From contig NZ_JANIET010000001.1 of the NCBI RefSeq assembly GCF_024506435.1, forward strand, positions 4,092,001-4,156,000: a stretch of 64,000 nt of DNA, in the 5' to 3' direction. Positions within the stretch are counted from its first letter, which is position 1. Each line of letters starts with the position of its first letter. Position numbers and translations under genes: made by a program. Of this stretch, positions 1 through 10,802 are shown piece after piece. A model generated the notes under the pieces. It was not told the origin of the DNA and ran no database searches. It saw only the letters and a program-made list of their open reading frames with translations. Source of the stretch: Pantoea trifolii (lineage in GTDB: Bacteria > Pseudomonadota > Gammaproteobacteria > Enterobacterales > Enterobacteriaceae).

Positions 1-91
1 CCATGCTGTGGACGTGCTGCATCAAAATCAGGGCGCATTACAGCGTCTGCTACAGTTACTCGAACCTCACTTACCACCGCGAGCTCACTAA
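1..91 (+). CDS. waaA: WaaA (KdtA), 3-deoxy-D-manno-octulosonic acid transferase, C-terminal end only
   Basis: Only the last 29 codons are inside the window, read in the frame beginning at base 2 and ending with TAA at 89-91. The peptide runs HAVDVLHQNQGALQRLLQLL and ends PPRAH, which I recognise as the C-terminus of enterobacterial WaaA. WaaA adds Kdo residues to lipid IVA at the inner membrane. waaE follows after 3 bases, so the two are very likely co-transcribed. The start of the gene lies upstream of the window, so nothing can be said about its integrity. Confidence 0.85.
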   Translation, partial: HAVDVLHQNQGALQRLLQLLEPHLPPRAH

Positions 92-94
92 TTC

Positions 95-1353
<1,259 letters not shown>

Positions 1354-1354
1354 C

Positions 1355-2164
1355 TCAGTGCTGGCAGCGTGGACACCAGAAGGTGCTGCGCTGGCCATGC
1401 TTGCCGCTGACAATCGGCGTACCGCAGGCGCGACAAGGTTCACCGGTGCGACCGTAAACCTGCAGCTCTTGCGCAAAGTAGCCCGGCTTACCGTCAGTTT
1501 GCAGGAAATCACGCAGCGTGGTGCCGCCCTGCTCAATCGAGCGTAGCAACACCGCTTTGATGGTGTTAACCAGCAGTTCCGCCTCTTCCTGACTCAAACT
1601 CATCGCCGAACGATCGGGCAAGATCCCGGCGGTAAACAGCGATTCGCTGGCGTAGATGTTGCCGACGCCCACCACCACTTTGTTATCCATCAGCCACTGT
1701 TTAATCACGGTGCGTTTGCCGCGCGACTTTTCAAACAGATAAGCGCCATCAAATTCGTTGCTGAGCGGTTCCGGACCGAGATGCGCCAGCACGCTGCTGC
1801 CTGCAAGGTCACTGCTCCACAGCCAGGCGCCAAAGCGACGTGGATCGGTGTAGCGCAGCACTTTGCCGTTGCTCATCACCAAATCGACGTGGTCATGTTT
1901 AGCGGCCGGTTGTTCGCCGGGAAGCACACGCAGGCTGCCGGACATGCCGAGGTGAATGATAATCCAGCCATGCGGCAGTTCGAGCAGCAGATACTTAGCG
2001 CGACGCTGCACGCTCAATACGGGTTGATCGCTCAGCGCGTGGATTTCATGCGAGACCGGCCAGCGCAAACGTGGATTGCGCACCACTGCATGCAGAATCG
2101 TGGCACCCACCATATGGGGTTCGATACCGCGACGACTGGTTTCTACCTCAGGTAATTCAGGCAT
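1355..2164 (-). CDS. mutM: Formamidopyrimidine-DNA glycosylase (8-oxoguanine repair)
   Basis: A 269-residue bifunctional glycosylase/AP lyase that removes 8-oxoguanine and ring-opened purines. The start at 2164 is fixed by the obligatory N-terminus PELPEVE: after removal of Met, Pro acts as the catalytic nucleophile and Glu follows. An in-frame extension upstream to 2221 exists but runs through the terminator and is not credible. Near the C-terminus the zinc finger CRACG...CPRC is complete. The gene lies downstream of rpmG on the same strand, beyond a hairpin terminator, so read-through from rpmBG may contribute to expression as known in E. coli. It converges on coaD with a one-base gap. Confidence 0.97.
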   Translation of the reverse strand: MPELPEVETSRRGIEPHMVGATILHAVVRNPRLRWPVSHEIHALSDQPVLSVQRRAKYLLLELPHGWIIIHLGMSGSLRVLPGEQPAAKHDHVDLVMSNGKVLRYTDPRRFGAWLWSSDLAGSSVLAHLGPEPLSNEFDGAYLFEKSRGKRTVIKQWLMDNKVVVGVGNIYASESLFTAGILPDRSAMSLSQEEAELLVNTIKAVLLRSIEQGGTTLRDFLQTDGKPGYFAQELQVYGRTGEPCRACGTPIVSGKHGQRSTFWCPRCQH

Positions 2165-2191
2165 CTCATCTCCTAAACGAATCGCAGAAAC

Positions 2192-2218
2192 AAAAAACCC
2201 GGCCGAAGCCGGGTTTTT
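2192..2218 (-). terminator. Rho-independent terminator after rpmG
   Basis: The hairpin CCCGGC-CGAA-GCCGGG (2198-2213) is flanked by A and T runs on both sides, so it can act on either strand. It lies between rpmG and mutM and probably attenuates transcription from the ribosomal-protein genes into mutM. Confidence 0.85.
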
Positions 2219-2233
2219 CACAGAACACTAAAA

Positions 2234-2404
<171 letters not shown>

Positions 2405-2412
2405 TCAGTTCC

Positions 2413-2822
<410 letters not shown>

Positions 2823-2892
2823 GTCCCGAACAGATAAAGATCCCTCTGGATCGCGCAAAAATGCCCTATTTCTGTTCAGTTGAATCGATGAA

Positions 2893-3555
2893 TTACAACC
2901 AACCGCGCTCGGCGAAAGAGGTAAACTCGCCGTGACCGATCACCAAATGATCAAGTAAGCGGATATTGAGCAGCGCGCAGGCTTGTCCTACTTTTCCGGT
3001 AATTTCGCGATCGGCGCGGCTGGGTTCAGCGATGCCCGACGGGTGATTGTGCGCCAGAATCACCGCTGCCGCGTTGAGTTTCAGCGCTTCGCGCACGATT
3101 TCGCGCGGATGAACTTCCACGCTGGCAATCGTGCCGGAGAACATCTTTTGCGCCTGCAACACGCGGTGCTGGTTATCAAGGAACAGCGCCATAAACACTT
3201 CGCGCTCCTGATGCGCCAGCACGCTTTGCAGGTAATGGCGCGTCACCTGTGGATTCTCCATCACATTCTCACGCGCCAGCTGGCTGGCAAAAAACCGCCT
3301 TCCCAGTTCAGCTATGGCATACAGCTGCGTCATTTTGGCGCTGCCCACCCCTTTAATCTGCCCGAGCTCCTCTTTGCTGGCCGTCATAATGCGATAGAGC
3401 GAACCGAACTCGTTCAACATCTGATGTGCCAGCAGCAGCACGCTGGTGCCGCTAATACCGGTGCGCAAAAAAATCGCCAGCAGCTCAGCATCACTTAGCA
3501 CTTCGGCGCCCATTAACATCAGTTTTTCCCGTGGTGCCAGTTCCGTCATGACCAT
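2893..3555 (-). CDS. radC: RadC family JAB-domain protein (YicR/RadC)
   Basis: A 220-residue protein of the RadC (UPF0758) family, as long as its E. coli counterpart. The N-terminal part (about 1-95) has a helix-hairpin-helix-like region ([14 protein letters not shown]). The C-terminal JAB/MPN metalloprotease-like domain carries [15 protein letters not shown], which supplies the His-x-His and Asp ligands. The family's historical link to DNA repair has not held up and its biochemical role is unsettled. Two in-frame ATGs (3555 and 3549) follow a GGAG sequence; the upstream one is listed. coaBC is transcribed divergently. Confidence 0.9.
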   Translation of the reverse strand: MVMTELAPREKLMLMGAEVLSDAELLAIFLRTGISGTSVLLLAHQMLNEFGSLYRIMTASKEELGQIKGVGSAKMTQLYAIAELGRRFFASQLARENVMENPQVTRHYLQSVLAHQEREVFMALFLDNQHRVLQAQKMFSGTIASVEVHPREIVREALKLNAAAVILAHNHPSGIAEPSRADREITGKVGQACALLNIRLLDHLVIGHGEFTSFAERGWL

Positions 3556-3734
3556 CTTCTCCCTGCGTTGCGGCGATTCTGCGCGTCAGCCACATTCAGC
3601 GCCAGCACGCATTGAACGATTTCAGAGCCGGCTCGCAAAGGCCGCAGGCAGCGAAAAGGCGCGTTGCGGATTTTGTGATAAAGTTGCCTGCATCTGCCGC
3701 CCCTGACGCGGCAATCTGCTTTGAGGCGAACAAC

Positions 3735-4955
3735 ATGACGGGATTAGCCGGAAAGAAAATTCTGCTGGGTGTGAGCGGCGGCATCGCTGCGTATAAAGCG
3801 CCGGAGCTGGTGCGTCGGCTGCGCGATCGCGGTGCGGATGTGCGCGTAATGATGACCGAAGCGGCCAAAGCTTTTATTACCCCGCTGAGCCTGCAGGCGG
3901 TTTCCGGTTATCCGGTATTTGATGATTTGCTCGACCCGGCGGCGGAAGCGGCGATGGGCCATATTGAATTGGCAAAATGGGCCGATTTGATTGTGCTGGC
4001 GCCGGCAACCGCCGATCTGATTGCCCGCATGACGGCCGGTATGGCGAATGATTTGGTCACCACCGCGTGTCTGGCAAGCGCCGCGCCCGTTGCCATCGTC
4101 CCGGCCATGAATCAGCAGATGTACCGCGCGGCGATCACACAAGAGAACATGCAACGTCTGCATCAGCGCGGCGTGTTGATTTGGGGACCCGACAGCGGTA
4201 GCCAGGCGTGCGGCGATATGGGTCCGGGCCGCATGCTCGACCCGCTGGCAATTGTGGCGCACGCGCTGGAATGGGCTGCGCCCGTCAACGATCTGCAACA
4301 TCTCAACATTATGATCACCGCCGGTCCAACACGTGAAGCGCTGGACCCGGTGCGTTATATCAGCAATCACAGCTCGGGTAAGATGGGCTTTGCGATTGCG
4401 GCTGCGGCAGCAAAACGCGGTGCAAAGGTGACGCTCGTTGCCGGTCCGGTGGCGCTGCCAACACCAGCTGGCGTGCAACGCTTGGACGTCGACAGCGCGC
4501 TGGAGATGGAAGCAGCGGTGATGGCGCAAATCCAGCAACAACATATTTTCATTGCCAGCGCAGCCGTGGCAGACTACCGGGCGGCTAACATTGCCGCAGA
4601 GAAAATCAAAAAACAGGGTGGCGACGATAGCGTCACGCTGCAGTTGGTGAAGAACCCCGATATTGTCGCAGGCGTGGCGGCGCTGCAGAAAAATCGCCCT
4701 TACGTTGTGGGATTTGCTGCCGAAACCCAGAATGTGGAAGAATACGCGCGGCAAAAACGGGTGCGAAAAAACCTGGATCTGATTTGTGCCAACGATGTGG
4801 CGCAGGCGGGTCAGGGCTTCAATAGCGACACCAATGCTCTTCACCTTTTTTGGCAGGAAGGAGAAAAAGTCTTACCGCTCAGTGATAAGACGCTCCTTGG
4901 CCAACAATTAATAGATGAGATTGTCAGCCGTTATGATGAAAAAAATCGACGTTAA
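3735..4955 (+). CDS. coaBC: Bifunctional phosphopantothenoylcysteine decarboxylase / phosphopantothenate-cysteine ligase
   Basis: A 406-residue fusion enzyme (formerly Dfp) catalysing steps two and three of CoA synthesis. The N-terminal FMN-binding CoaC half (about 1-190) has VSGGIAAYK, the active-site His in MGHIE near residue 76, PAMNQQMY near 126 and the catalytic Cys in [11 protein letters not shown] near 159. The CoaB half starts about residue 191 ([20 protein letters not shown]) and uses CTP and cysteine. The ATG at 3735 gives the family N-terminus MTGLAGKKI; an extension to 3612 has no homologous sequence and is rejected. The 3' end overlaps dut by about 20 bases, as in E. coli. Confidence 0.96.
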   Translation: MTGLAGKKILLGVSGGIAAYKAPELVRRLRDRGADVRVMMTEAAKAFITPLSLQAVSGYPVFDDLLDPAAEAAMGHIELAKWADLIVLAPATADLIARMTAGMANDLVTTACLASAAPVAIVPAMNQQMYRAAITQENMQRLHQRGVLIWGPDSGSQACGDMGPGRMLDPLAIVAHALEWAAPVNDLQHLNIMITAGPTREALDPVRYISNHSSGKMGFAIAAAAAKRGAKVTLVAGPVALPTPAGVQRLDVDSALEMEAAVMAQIQQQHIFIASAAVADYRAANIAAEKIKKQGGDDSVTLQLVKNPDIVAGVAALQKNRPYVVGFAAETQNVEEYARQKRVRKNLDLICANDVAQAGQGFNSDTNALHLFWQEGEKVLPLSDKTLLGQQLIDEIVSRYDEKNRR

Positions 4956-5391
4956 AATTCTTGATGCACGTGTGGGCAACGAATTCCCGCTGCCGACTTA
5001 TGCAACCTCTGGCTCCGCAGGTCTCGATTTACGCGCCTGCCTGGATGATGCACTGGAAATCGCACCAGGCATGACCACGCTGGTTCCCACCGGCCTGGCG
5101 ATCCACATTGGCGATCCAGGTCTGGCAGCCGTGATTCTGCCGCGCTCCGGTCTTGGCCATAAACATGGCATCGTGCTGGGCAACCTGGTCGGCTTAATCG
5201 ATTCCGATTATCAGGGCCAACTGATGGTTTCCGTCTGGAACCGTGGTCAGGATAGCTTCACGCTGCAGCCAGGCGACCGTTTGGCACAGCTGGTCTTCGT
5301 GCCGGTCGTGCAGGCCGAATTTAACCTGGTGGAAGATTTTGACACCAGCGATCGCGGCGCAGGCGGCTTCGGTCACTCAGGCCGTCAGTAA
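4933..5391 (+). CDS. dut: dUTP pyrophosphatase
   Basis: A homotrimeric dUTPase that hydrolyses dUTP to dUMP, keeping uracil out of DNA and feeding dTMP synthesis. All five conserved motifs are visible: [31 protein letters not shown] with the catalytic Asp, and the flexible C-terminal [10 protein letters not shown] arm. The start lies inside the end of coaBC, where ATGATG occurs at 4933-4938; starting at either gives 152 or 151 residues, and the second (4936) matches the form first described in E. coli. The order coaBC-dut-slmA is conserved in enterics. Confidence 0.97.
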   Translation: MMKKIDVKILDARVGNEFPLPTYATSGSAGLDLRACLDDALEIAPGMTTLVPTGLAIHIGDPGLAAVILPRSGLGHKHGIVLGNLVGLIDSDYQGQLMVSVWNRGQDSFTLQPGDRLAQLVFVPVVQAEFNLVEDFDTSDRGAGGFGHSGRQ

Positions 5392-5507
5392 CACGCGACA
5401 CTTTTCGCTTAGCCATCTTTTTATTTCTTGTCGCCACAGGCCGCTATGTCTGTGGCAGATGAGGCAGTATTGCCTGTTTTTGGTGAATTTCAGGGGTGTT
5501 GAAGGTC

Positions 5508-6104
5508 ATGGCAGAAAAAAAAGTCGCGAAACGGAATCGTCGCGAAGAGATTTTGCAGGCGCTGGCACAAATGCTGGAGTCGGGCGATGGCAGTCAGCGC
5601 ATCACCACTGCGAAGCTGGCCGCCAATGTCGGCGTATCGGAAGCGGCGCTCTATCGCCACTTTCCCAGCAAAACGCGTATGTTTGACAGCCTTATCGAGT
5701 TTATTGAAGACAGTCTGATTACCCGCATCAATCTGATCCTTAAAGATGAAAAAGAGACGCTGACGCGACTGCGTTTAATCGTGCAGCTGATTCTGGGATT
5801 TGGTGAGCGTAATCCGGGGCTGACGCGTATTTTGACCGGCCACGCGCTGATGTTTGAACAGGATCGCCTGCAAGGGCGTATCAACCAGCTGTTCGAACGG
5901 ATTGAAGTACAGCTGCGTCAGGTGATGCGCGAGAAGAAAATGCGTGATGGTGAAGGTTTCCAGAACGACGAAACGCTGCTGGCGAGCCAGTTGCTGGCGT
6001 TTTGTGAAGGGCTGTTGTCGCGCTATGTGCGCTCGGAGTTTCGTTTTCGTCCGACCGCAGATTTCGATAGCCGCTGGCCGCTGATGGCTGCGCAGTTGGT
6101 TTAA
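5508..6104 (+). CDS. slmA: Nucleoid occlusion factor SlmA
   Basis: A 198-residue TetR-family DNA-binding protein that blocks FtsZ ring formation over the nucleoid by binding SlmA sites on the chromosome. The N-terminal helix-turn-helix is clear ([24 protein letters not shown], residues about 28-51), followed by the conserved [18 protein letters not shown] core. The start at 5508 ([14 protein letters not shown]) matches the family; a start four codons earlier is possible but has no homology support. It is separated from dut by 116 bases and may have its own promoter. A hairpin lies just after its stop. Confidence 0.96.
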   Translation: MAEKKVAKRNRREEILQALAQMLESGDGSQRITTAKLAANVGVSEAALYRHFPSKTRMFDSLIEFIEDSLITRINLILKDEKETLTRLRLIVQLILGFGERNPGLTRILTGHALMFEQDRLQGRINQLFERIEVQLRQVMREKKMRDGEGFQNDETLLASQLLAFCEGLLSRYVRSEFRFRPTADFDSRWPLMAAQLV

Positions 6105-6110
6105 AAGACC

Positions 6111-6132
6111 AGGTCGGCATTTATGCCGACCT
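6111..6132. terminator. Convergent hairpin between slmA and pyrE
   Basis: A perfect 10-bp stem, AGGTCGGCAT and its complement, encloses a 2-base loop directly between two convergent genes. There is no strong T run on either side, so it may work with Rho or as an mRNA 3'-end stabiliser. Confidence 0.6.
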
Positions 6133-6145
6133 CATTACCGAATAA

Positions 6146-6787
6146 TTAAATCCCATACTCTTTGCGATACGCGCGCACTTTCGCCAGATGATCAGCCATC
6201 TCCGGTTTCTCTTCCAGATAATCAATCAGCTCAGCCAGCGTAATGATTGCGGTGACTTTGCATTTATAGTCGCGTTCCACTTCCTGAATCGCCGAAATAT
6301 CGCTGCGGCCGCGTTCCTGACGATCCAGCGAAATCAACACGCCCGCTAACGTCGCGTTATGCGCACTGATGATATCCATTGATTCACGAATCGCGGTGCC
6401 GGCGGTGATCACATCATCCACCAGCATCACTTTGCCTTGCAGCGGGCTGCCGACCAGCAAACCGCCTTCGCCGTGATCTTTGGCTTCTTTGCGGTTAAAG
6501 CAGTAAGGCACATCACGCTCATGATGATCGGCCAGCGCTACCGCAGTAGTGGTAGCAATCGGGATGCCTTTATACGCCGGGCCAAACAACAGGTCGAAAT
6601 CAACACCGCCGTCGACCAACGCCTGTGCGTAAAAGCGGCCTAACAGCGCTAAATCGCGACCAGTATTAAACAGACCGGCATTGAAGAAATAGGGGCTTTT
6701 ACGTCCCGATTTCAGGGTGAACTCACCAAACTTCAGCACCCCTTTGTTCAGGGCGAATTCAATAAACTGACGCTGCCAGGCTTTCAT
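6146..6787 (-). CDS. pyrE: Orotate phosphoribosyltransferase
   Basis: A 213-residue enzyme that joins orotate to PRPP to make OMP, the fifth step of de novo UMP synthesis. The PRPP-binding loop [13 protein letters not shown] lies near residues 120-132, and the catalytic flexible loop [11 protein letters not shown] precedes it. The length is exactly that expected. It follows rph on the same strand across a short spacer that contains an attenuator-type terminator. In E. coli the same arrangement makes pyrE expression depend on UTP level, through coupling of rph translation to RNA polymerase pausing; the intact rph here is consistent with that mechanism. Confidence 0.97.
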   Translation of the reverse strand: MKAWQRQFIEFALNKGVLKFGEFTLKSGRKSPYFFNAGLFNTGRDLALLGRFYAQALVDGGVDFDLLFGPAYKGIPIATTTAVALADHHERDVPYCFNRKEAKDHGEGGLLVGSPLQGKVMLVDDVITAGTAIRESMDIISAHNATLAGVLISLDRQERGRSDISAIQEVERDYKCKVTAIITLAELIDYLEEKPEMADHLAKVRAYRKEYGI

Positions 6788-6802
6788 TTCTCACTCCTCA
6801 AA

Positions 6803-6830
6803 TAAAGAAAAGGCGACTCTATGGTCGCCT
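6803..6830 (-). promoter_or_regulatory. pyrE attenuator (intrinsic terminator in the rph-pyrE spacer)
   Basis: In transcript sense, AGGCGAC-CATAGA-GTCGCCT (6811-6830) is followed by TTTTCTTT. This is an intrinsic terminator 20-30 bases before the pyrE start and just after the rph stop, matching the known UTP-sensing attenuator position in E. coli. Confidence 0.85.
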
Positions 6831-6836
6831 GTTACA

Positions 6837-7553
6837 TCAATTAGTTAGCGCCGCTTTCTGCGCCTGAATCAACTGCTCAATGCCGCCTCGCGCCAGCGCC
6901 AGCAGCTGCAGTAACTCGTCGTGGCTGAAGGGTTCACCTTCTGCGGTGCCTTGCACTTCAATCATGCGACCGTCTTCGGTCATCACCACGTTCATGTCAG
7001 TTTCTGCGGCGGAATCTTCCACATATTCCAGATCGCATAACGCTTCACCGCCGACGATGCCCACAGAAATCGCCGCCACCATGCCTTTCAGCGGGCTGGC
7101 TTTCAGCTTGCCAGCAGCCACCAGCGCATTCAACGCATCGGCCAGCGCCACGCAGGCACCGGTAATGGATGCGGTACGCGTGCCGCCATCGGCCTGAATC
7201 ACGTCGCAATCCAGCGTGATGGTGAATTCACCCAGCGCTTCCAAATCCACTGCCGCGCGCAGTGAACGGGCGATCAGACGCTGAATCTCCAGCGTACGGC
7301 CGCCCTGTTTGCCTTTGGCCGCTTCACGCGCCATGCGGCTGTGGGTAGAACGCGGCAACATGCCATATTCTGCGGTAATCCAGCCTTGACCTTTGCCTTT
7401 GAGGAAACGCGGCACGCTCTCTTCGACGGTTGCGGTGCACAGCACTTTGGTTTCGCCGAACTCAACGAGCACAGAACCTTCTGCATGTTTGGTGTAGTGA
7501 CGAGTGAGTGTGACGGGACGTGTTTCAGATGCACTACGGCCTGCTGGACGCAT
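6837..7553 (-). CDS. rph: Ribonuclease PH, full length
   Basis: A 238-residue phosphate-dependent 3' exoribonuclease that trims tRNA precursors and helps degrade structured RNA. The sequence is collinear with RNase PH over its whole length ([20 protein letters not shown] at the start, [19 protein letters not shown] near the active site). E. coli K-12 MG1655 carries the rph-1 frameshift, which also lowers pyrE expression; no such defect exists here, and the C-terminus reaches the attenuator as needed for coupled control. nupC is divergent. Confidence 0.96.
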   Translation of the reverse strand: MRPAGRSASETRPVTLTRHYTKHAEGSVLVEFGETKVLCTATVEESVPRFLKGKGQGWITAEYGMLPRSTHSRMAREAAKGKQGGRTLEIQRLIARSLRAAVDLEALGEFTITLDCDVIQADGGTRTASITGACVALADALNALVAAGKLKASPLKGMVAAISVGIVGGEALCDLEYVEDSAAETDMNVVMTEDGRMIEVQGTAEGEPFSHDELLQLLALARGGIEQLIQAQKAALTN

Positions 7554-7697
7554 GGTTTCTCTCCGGCTTGCTTAGGTTTGGCTGCGCATTATACGGACTT
7601 CGGCTGCGGCTGTCCTGCCCGCGATCGCCACAATCCTGGATGAAATTCTGTGGTGGCTGTGGCTAAATGCGCGTTTCCTCCCTAAAAAAGATAAATG

Positions 7698-8882
7698 ATG
7701 ATCGCGATACTCCATTTCCTGCTGGCGCTGGTGGTGATCTTTGCCCTTGCGCTGTTGGTCAGCCACGACCGCAAACGCATTCGTCTCCGCTTTATTATTC
7801 AGCTGCTGATTGTTGAAGCCGCGCTGGGCTGGTTCTTCCTGCACTCGGCGGGCGGCCAATCGGTGGTCTCTGCGGTGGGCGGCTTCTTTGAGACCTTATT
7901 AACCTACGCCGCGCAAGGGACCAACTTTGTCTTCGGTAATATGGCGGATCAGGGATTAGCCTTTATTTTCCTCGGCGTGCTCTGCCCGATTGTGTTTATT
8001 TCCGCACTGATCGGCATTTTGCAGCACTGGCGCATTCTGCCGCTGCTGATTCGCGCGGTTGGCACTCTGTTGTCGAAAGTGAATGGCATGGGCAAGCTGG
8101 AGTCGTTTAACGCTGTCAGCACCTTGATTCTCGGCCAATCGGAGAACTTCATCGCTTATAAAGGCATTCTCGCCGATATCTCTGCGCCGCGTATGTACAC
8201 CATGGCGGCGACGGCGATGTCGACGGTTTCGCTGTCGATTGTTGGCGCATATATGTCGATGATTGATGCCAAATATGTGGTTGCGGCGCTGCTGCTCAAT
8301 ATGTTCAGCACCTTTATTATCCTCTCGATCATCAATCCAACCCGCCCGGAAAACGAAGAGCAGATTGCGCTGGATAAGCTGCACGAAGATCAGAGCTTTT
8401 TTGAGATGCTGGGCGAATATATTCTCGCCGGTTTTAAAGTGGCGATGATCATCATGGCGATGCTAATTGGTTTTATCGCGCTGATCGCGGCGATCAATGC
8501 GCTGTTCGCGGCGCTATTTGGCTACAGCTTCCAGCAGCTGCTCGGCTACGTTTTCTATCCATTTGCGTGGCTGGTAGGCATTCCGTCCACTGATGCCTTG
8601 CAGGCAGCGAGTATTATGGCCACCAAACTGGTGGCAAATGAATTTGTCGCGATGATCGAGCTGAAGAAAGTGGCGGCTGAGATGACGCCGCGCGGACTGG
8701 GGATTCTGTCGGTGTTCCTGGTTTCGTTCGCTAACTTCGCCTCGATCGGCATCGTTGCCGGTGCGATTAAAGGCCTGAACGAGAAACAGGGCAATGTGGT
8801 TTCACGCTTTGGCTGGAAGCTGGTGTATGGCTCCACGCTGGTGAGTTTGCTCTCGGCCGCGTTCGCCGGACTGTTTATCTGA
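7698..8882 (+). CDS. nupC: NupC, proton-coupled nucleoside transporter (CNT family)
   Basis: A 394-residue inner-membrane concentrative nucleoside transporter. The sequence follows E. coli NupC closely: [16 protein letters not shown] near the N-terminus, [33 protein letters not shown], the CNT motif GQSENF and the late NEFVAM motif, with about ten hydrophobic segments. NupC imports pyrimidine nucleosides and adenosine with protons. Two adjacent ATGs (7695, 7698) exist; the second aligns with the E. coli start. In E. coli nupC lies elsewhere on the chromosome, so its position between rph and yicC is a lineage-specific arrangement. CytR and CRP control is usual for the gene, but I could not define sites here. 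Confidence 0.93.
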   Translation: MIAILHFLLALVVIFALALLVSHDRKRIRLRFIIQLLIVEAALGWFFLHSAGGQSVVSAVGGFFETLLTYAAQGTNFVFGNMADQGLAFIFLGVLCPIVFISALIGILQHWRILPLLIRAVGTLLSKVNGMGKLESFNAVSTLILGQSENFIAYKGILADISAPRMYTMAATAMSTVSLSIVGAYMSMIDAKYVVAALLLNMFSTFIILSIINPTRPENEEQIALDKLHEDQSFFEMLGEYILAGFKVAMIIMAMLIGFIALIAAINALFAALFGYSFQQLLGYVFYPFAWLVGIPSTDALQAASIMATKLVANEFVAMIELKKVAAEMTPRGLGILSVFLVSFANFASIGIVAGAIKGLNEKQGNVVSRFGWKLVYGSTLVSLLSAAFAGLFI

Positions 8883-8888
8883 TAACAC

Positions 8889-8916
8889 ATGGCGGCTGCA
8901 TGGCCGCCATTTTTTA
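8889..8916 (+). terminator. Terminator after nupC
   Basis: The stem ATGGCGGC-TGCATG-GCCGCCAT (8889-8910) is followed by TTTTTT, a strong intrinsic terminator. It lies just before the end of the convergent lipoprotein gene and slightly overlaps it. Confidence 0.85.
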
Positions 8917-9360
8917 AAACGCCACGCACACCAGTGAATCAACCCGCATCACCGATTCCTGCTCAAAGCGCTTTTTATACACGTCACGCAGCTTATTGAT
9001 GCTCTCAGAACTCGCCACATCCGGATTGTGAATCAGCATCAGCGCTTTGCTGTTTTCCCGCGCCAGCTTGCCGTTCTCGCCCAGCCACTGCCCTTTTGCG
9101 TCATATACCGATAAACCGTCTTTGAAACGCGGCGTCACATCGTTATCAACAAACTGCTGCCATTCGCTGCTGCTGACAATGCCACCTTTCGGTTTGTTCA
9201 TGCCAAACCACAGCGTGGTTTGCATCATCACGTCACCCGAACCGCATACCGCGACCGGCGTAGTGTTGGGCGGAATCTGTTGCGTTGTGGTCGACGGTGC
9301 CTGACAGCCCGCGAGCAGTAAGGTTAATAAAGCAGGAAGAGCCAGAGAGCGGAACATCAC
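8914..9360 (-). CDS. DUF3574 lipoprotein
   Basis: A 148-residue predicted lipoprotein. The signal peptide MMFRSLALPALLTLLLAGC has a lipobox with Cys19 as the modified residue (Cys18 if the second Met is the start). The mature part resembles DUF3574 proteins: LWFGMNKPKGG, then WQQFVDNDVTPRF, DGLSVYDAKGQW and LARENSKALMLIHN in order. Function is unknown; the domain is a small secreted or envelope domain, and the residue after the acylated Cys (Gln) predicts outer-membrane sorting. It is a single gene, convergent with nupC and divergent from yicC. Gene order in E. coli lacks it here. Confidence 0.8.
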   Translation of the reverse strand: MMFRSLALPALLTLLLAGCQAPSTTTQQIPPNTTPVAVCGSGDVMMQTTLWFGMNKPKGGIVSSSEWQQFVDNDVTPRFKDGLSVYDAKGQWLGENGKLARENSKALMLIHNPDVASSESINKLRDVYKKRFEQESVMRVDSLVCVAF

Positions 9361-9513
9361 TTCATCCTTTTAAGCGAACCAGCGCTAAGCATAAGTGTCT
9401 GTCAGCAAAAGGGGTAATTTTTTGTTATTCAAGCTTAAGTGCGCTTATGCCTGTTAGCGTCGAGGCTGCCTCGCTATACTTCACCCAACATTTCTGAAAA
9501 AGAGAAGACGACT

Positions 9514-10377
9514 ATGATCCGCAGTATGACCGCTTACGCCCGCCGCGAAGCCAAAGGCCACTGGGGCAGCGCCGCCTGGGAAATCCGTTCGGTTAACCAG
9601 CGCTATCTGGAAACCTATATCCGTCTGCCGGAGCAATTTCGTGGTCTGGAGCCAGTAATCCGCGAGCGCATCCGCAATCGTCTGACGCGCGGTAAAATCG
9701 AGTGCAACCTGCGTTATGACGCCGATGCCAGCGCGCAAGGCGAACTGCAGCTGAATGAATCGCTGGCCAAGCAGCTGGTGCAGGCCGCCAACTGGGTGAA
9801 GATGCAGAGTGATGAAGGCGCGATTAATCCGCTGGATATTCTGCGCTGGCCGGGCGTAATGTCCGCGCAAGAACAGGATCTCGACGCTATTAATGCTGAG
9901 CTGCTGGTGGCGCTGGATGGCGCATTGGATGACTTTATCGAAGCGCGTGAAAGCGAAGGTACCGCGCTGAAAGCGATGATTGAACAGCGTCTGGAAGGCG
10001 TATCGCACCAGGTCAGCAAAGTGCGCGCGCAGATGCCAGAAGTGATCAAATGGCAGCGCGAGCGTCTGGTGACCAAGCTGGAAGAAGCCGAAGTGCAGCT
10101 GGAAAATAATCGCCTCGAGCAGGAACTGGTAATGATGGCGCAGCGCACCGATGTTTCGGAAGAGCTGGATCGTCTGGATGCGCACGTCAAAGAGACCTAC
10201 AACATCCTGAAAAAGAAAGAAGCCGTTGGCCGCCGCCTCGACTTTATGATGCAGGAGTTCAACCGCGAGTCGAACACGCTGGCTTCGAAATCGATTAACG
10301 CTGAGATCACCACATCAGCGATTGAGCTGAAAGTGCTGATTGAGCAGATGCGTGAGCAGATTCAGAACATCGAATAG
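9514..10377 (+). CDS. yicC: YicC/YloC family endoribonuclease
   Basis: A 287-residue protein equal in length to E. coli YicC. It begins MIRSMTAYARREAKGHWG, and the C-terminal part has the DUF1732 signature (EELDRLDAHVKETYNIL, GRRLDFMMQEFNRESNTL). YicC family members are metal-dependent endoribonucleases; in E. coli YicC promotes decay of the small RNA RyhB together with PNPase. The start at 9514 is chosen by homology; an extension to 9439 is not conserved. A predicted long coiled coil lies in the second half. It has its own terminator at 10389-10412. Confidence 0.94.
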   Translation: MIRSMTAYARREAKGHWGSAAWEIRSVNQRYLETYIRLPEQFRGLEPVIRERIRNRLTRGKIECNLRYDADASAQGELQLNESLAKQLVQAANWVKMQSDEGAINPLDILRWPGVMSAQEQDLDAINAELLVALDGALDDFIEARESEGTALKAMIEQRLEGVSHQVSKVRAQMPEVIKWQRERLVTKLEEAEVQLENNRLEQELVMMAQRTDVSEELDRLDAHVKETYNILKKKEAVGRRLDFMMQEFNRESNTLASKSINAEITTSAIELKVLIEQMREQIQNIE

Positions 10378-10388
10378 TTAGCTTCCAC

Positions 10389-10414
10389 AAAGCCCGCATT
10401 GCCGCGGGCTTTGC
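10389..10414 (+). terminator. Terminator after yicC
   Basis: AAAGCCCGC (10389-10397) pairs with GCGGGCTTT (10404-10412) around a 6-base loop. The stem ends in T residues, giving an intrinsic terminator 11 bases after the yicC stop. Confidence 0.8.
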
Positions 10415-10802
10415 TACTTCATCGATTGATAGCAGAATCGCTCTGGTAGAGAATCATCCACACCCGGATAGCGTATGTTTTCCGCCGCTAGCGTTAGTGA
10501 ATTGTCAGCAATGATAAAAAAACATTTCTAAAGTGATGTTAAGCGAGCGAAAATAGGCAGCAAACCAAAATACCCCCTGTAATTAACCCTCTGTAAGTAA
10601 ACAATAAAATCATTTTGATCGCCATTAACCTGCTAATAGTCGCCTCATCAATGATTTCCTTTAATCTTAAAGATTGTGGAGATCGCGTTTCTTTGACGGC
10701 ACTATTTGTTAATCTACTGGTCGTAATTAGAACAGTTGTACCGCCAGGAACTCATGGACCCTCTTCTTAGTGCGATACATTTTCTCCCGACATGAAGGCG
10801 TT
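10415..10802 (+). other. 388-base leader/intergenic region upstream of lpxP
   Basis: No ordinary gene fits here. The composition is richer in A+T than the flanks. The last 50 bases hold a 13-codon reading frame with a good ribosome-binding site (see separate entry). I could not assign a confident promoter; TTTTGA with TAATAG 15 bases later, around 10614-10640, is the best candidate. In E. coli lpxP is cold-induced, and cold-shock genes often have long structured leaders, so a long 5' untranslated region is a reasonable inference. Confidence 0.4.
10754..10795 (+). CDS. Candidate 13-residue leader peptide before lpxP
   Basis: An ATG at 10754 preceded by AGGA with a 4-base gap opens a 13-codon frame (MDPLLSAIHFLPT) that stops with TGA at 10793-10795, only 7 bases before the lpxP ATG. 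The ribosome-binding site looks at least as good as that of lpxP itself (AAGG). Position and spacing suggest a translated leader or a re-initiation coupling device. This is visible sequence plus inference; no family is known to me. Confidence 0.35.
   Translation: MDPLLSAIHFLPT

Noticed and set aside
1355..2221. MutM starting 19 codons upstream
   Set aside because: MutM needs Pro as the first residue after Met for catalysis, so the start must be at 2164.
3744..4844. Open frame of about 366 codons on the minus strand opposite coaBC
   Set aside because: It lies wholly within the well-conserved coaBC gene, has Cys/His/Arg-rich composition typical of antisense frames in GC-rich DNA, and resembles no family.
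10437..10620. PhoP box upstream of lpxP
   Set aside because: A TGTTTA (minus sense) occurs near 10600, but no second direct repeat at the required spacing is present.
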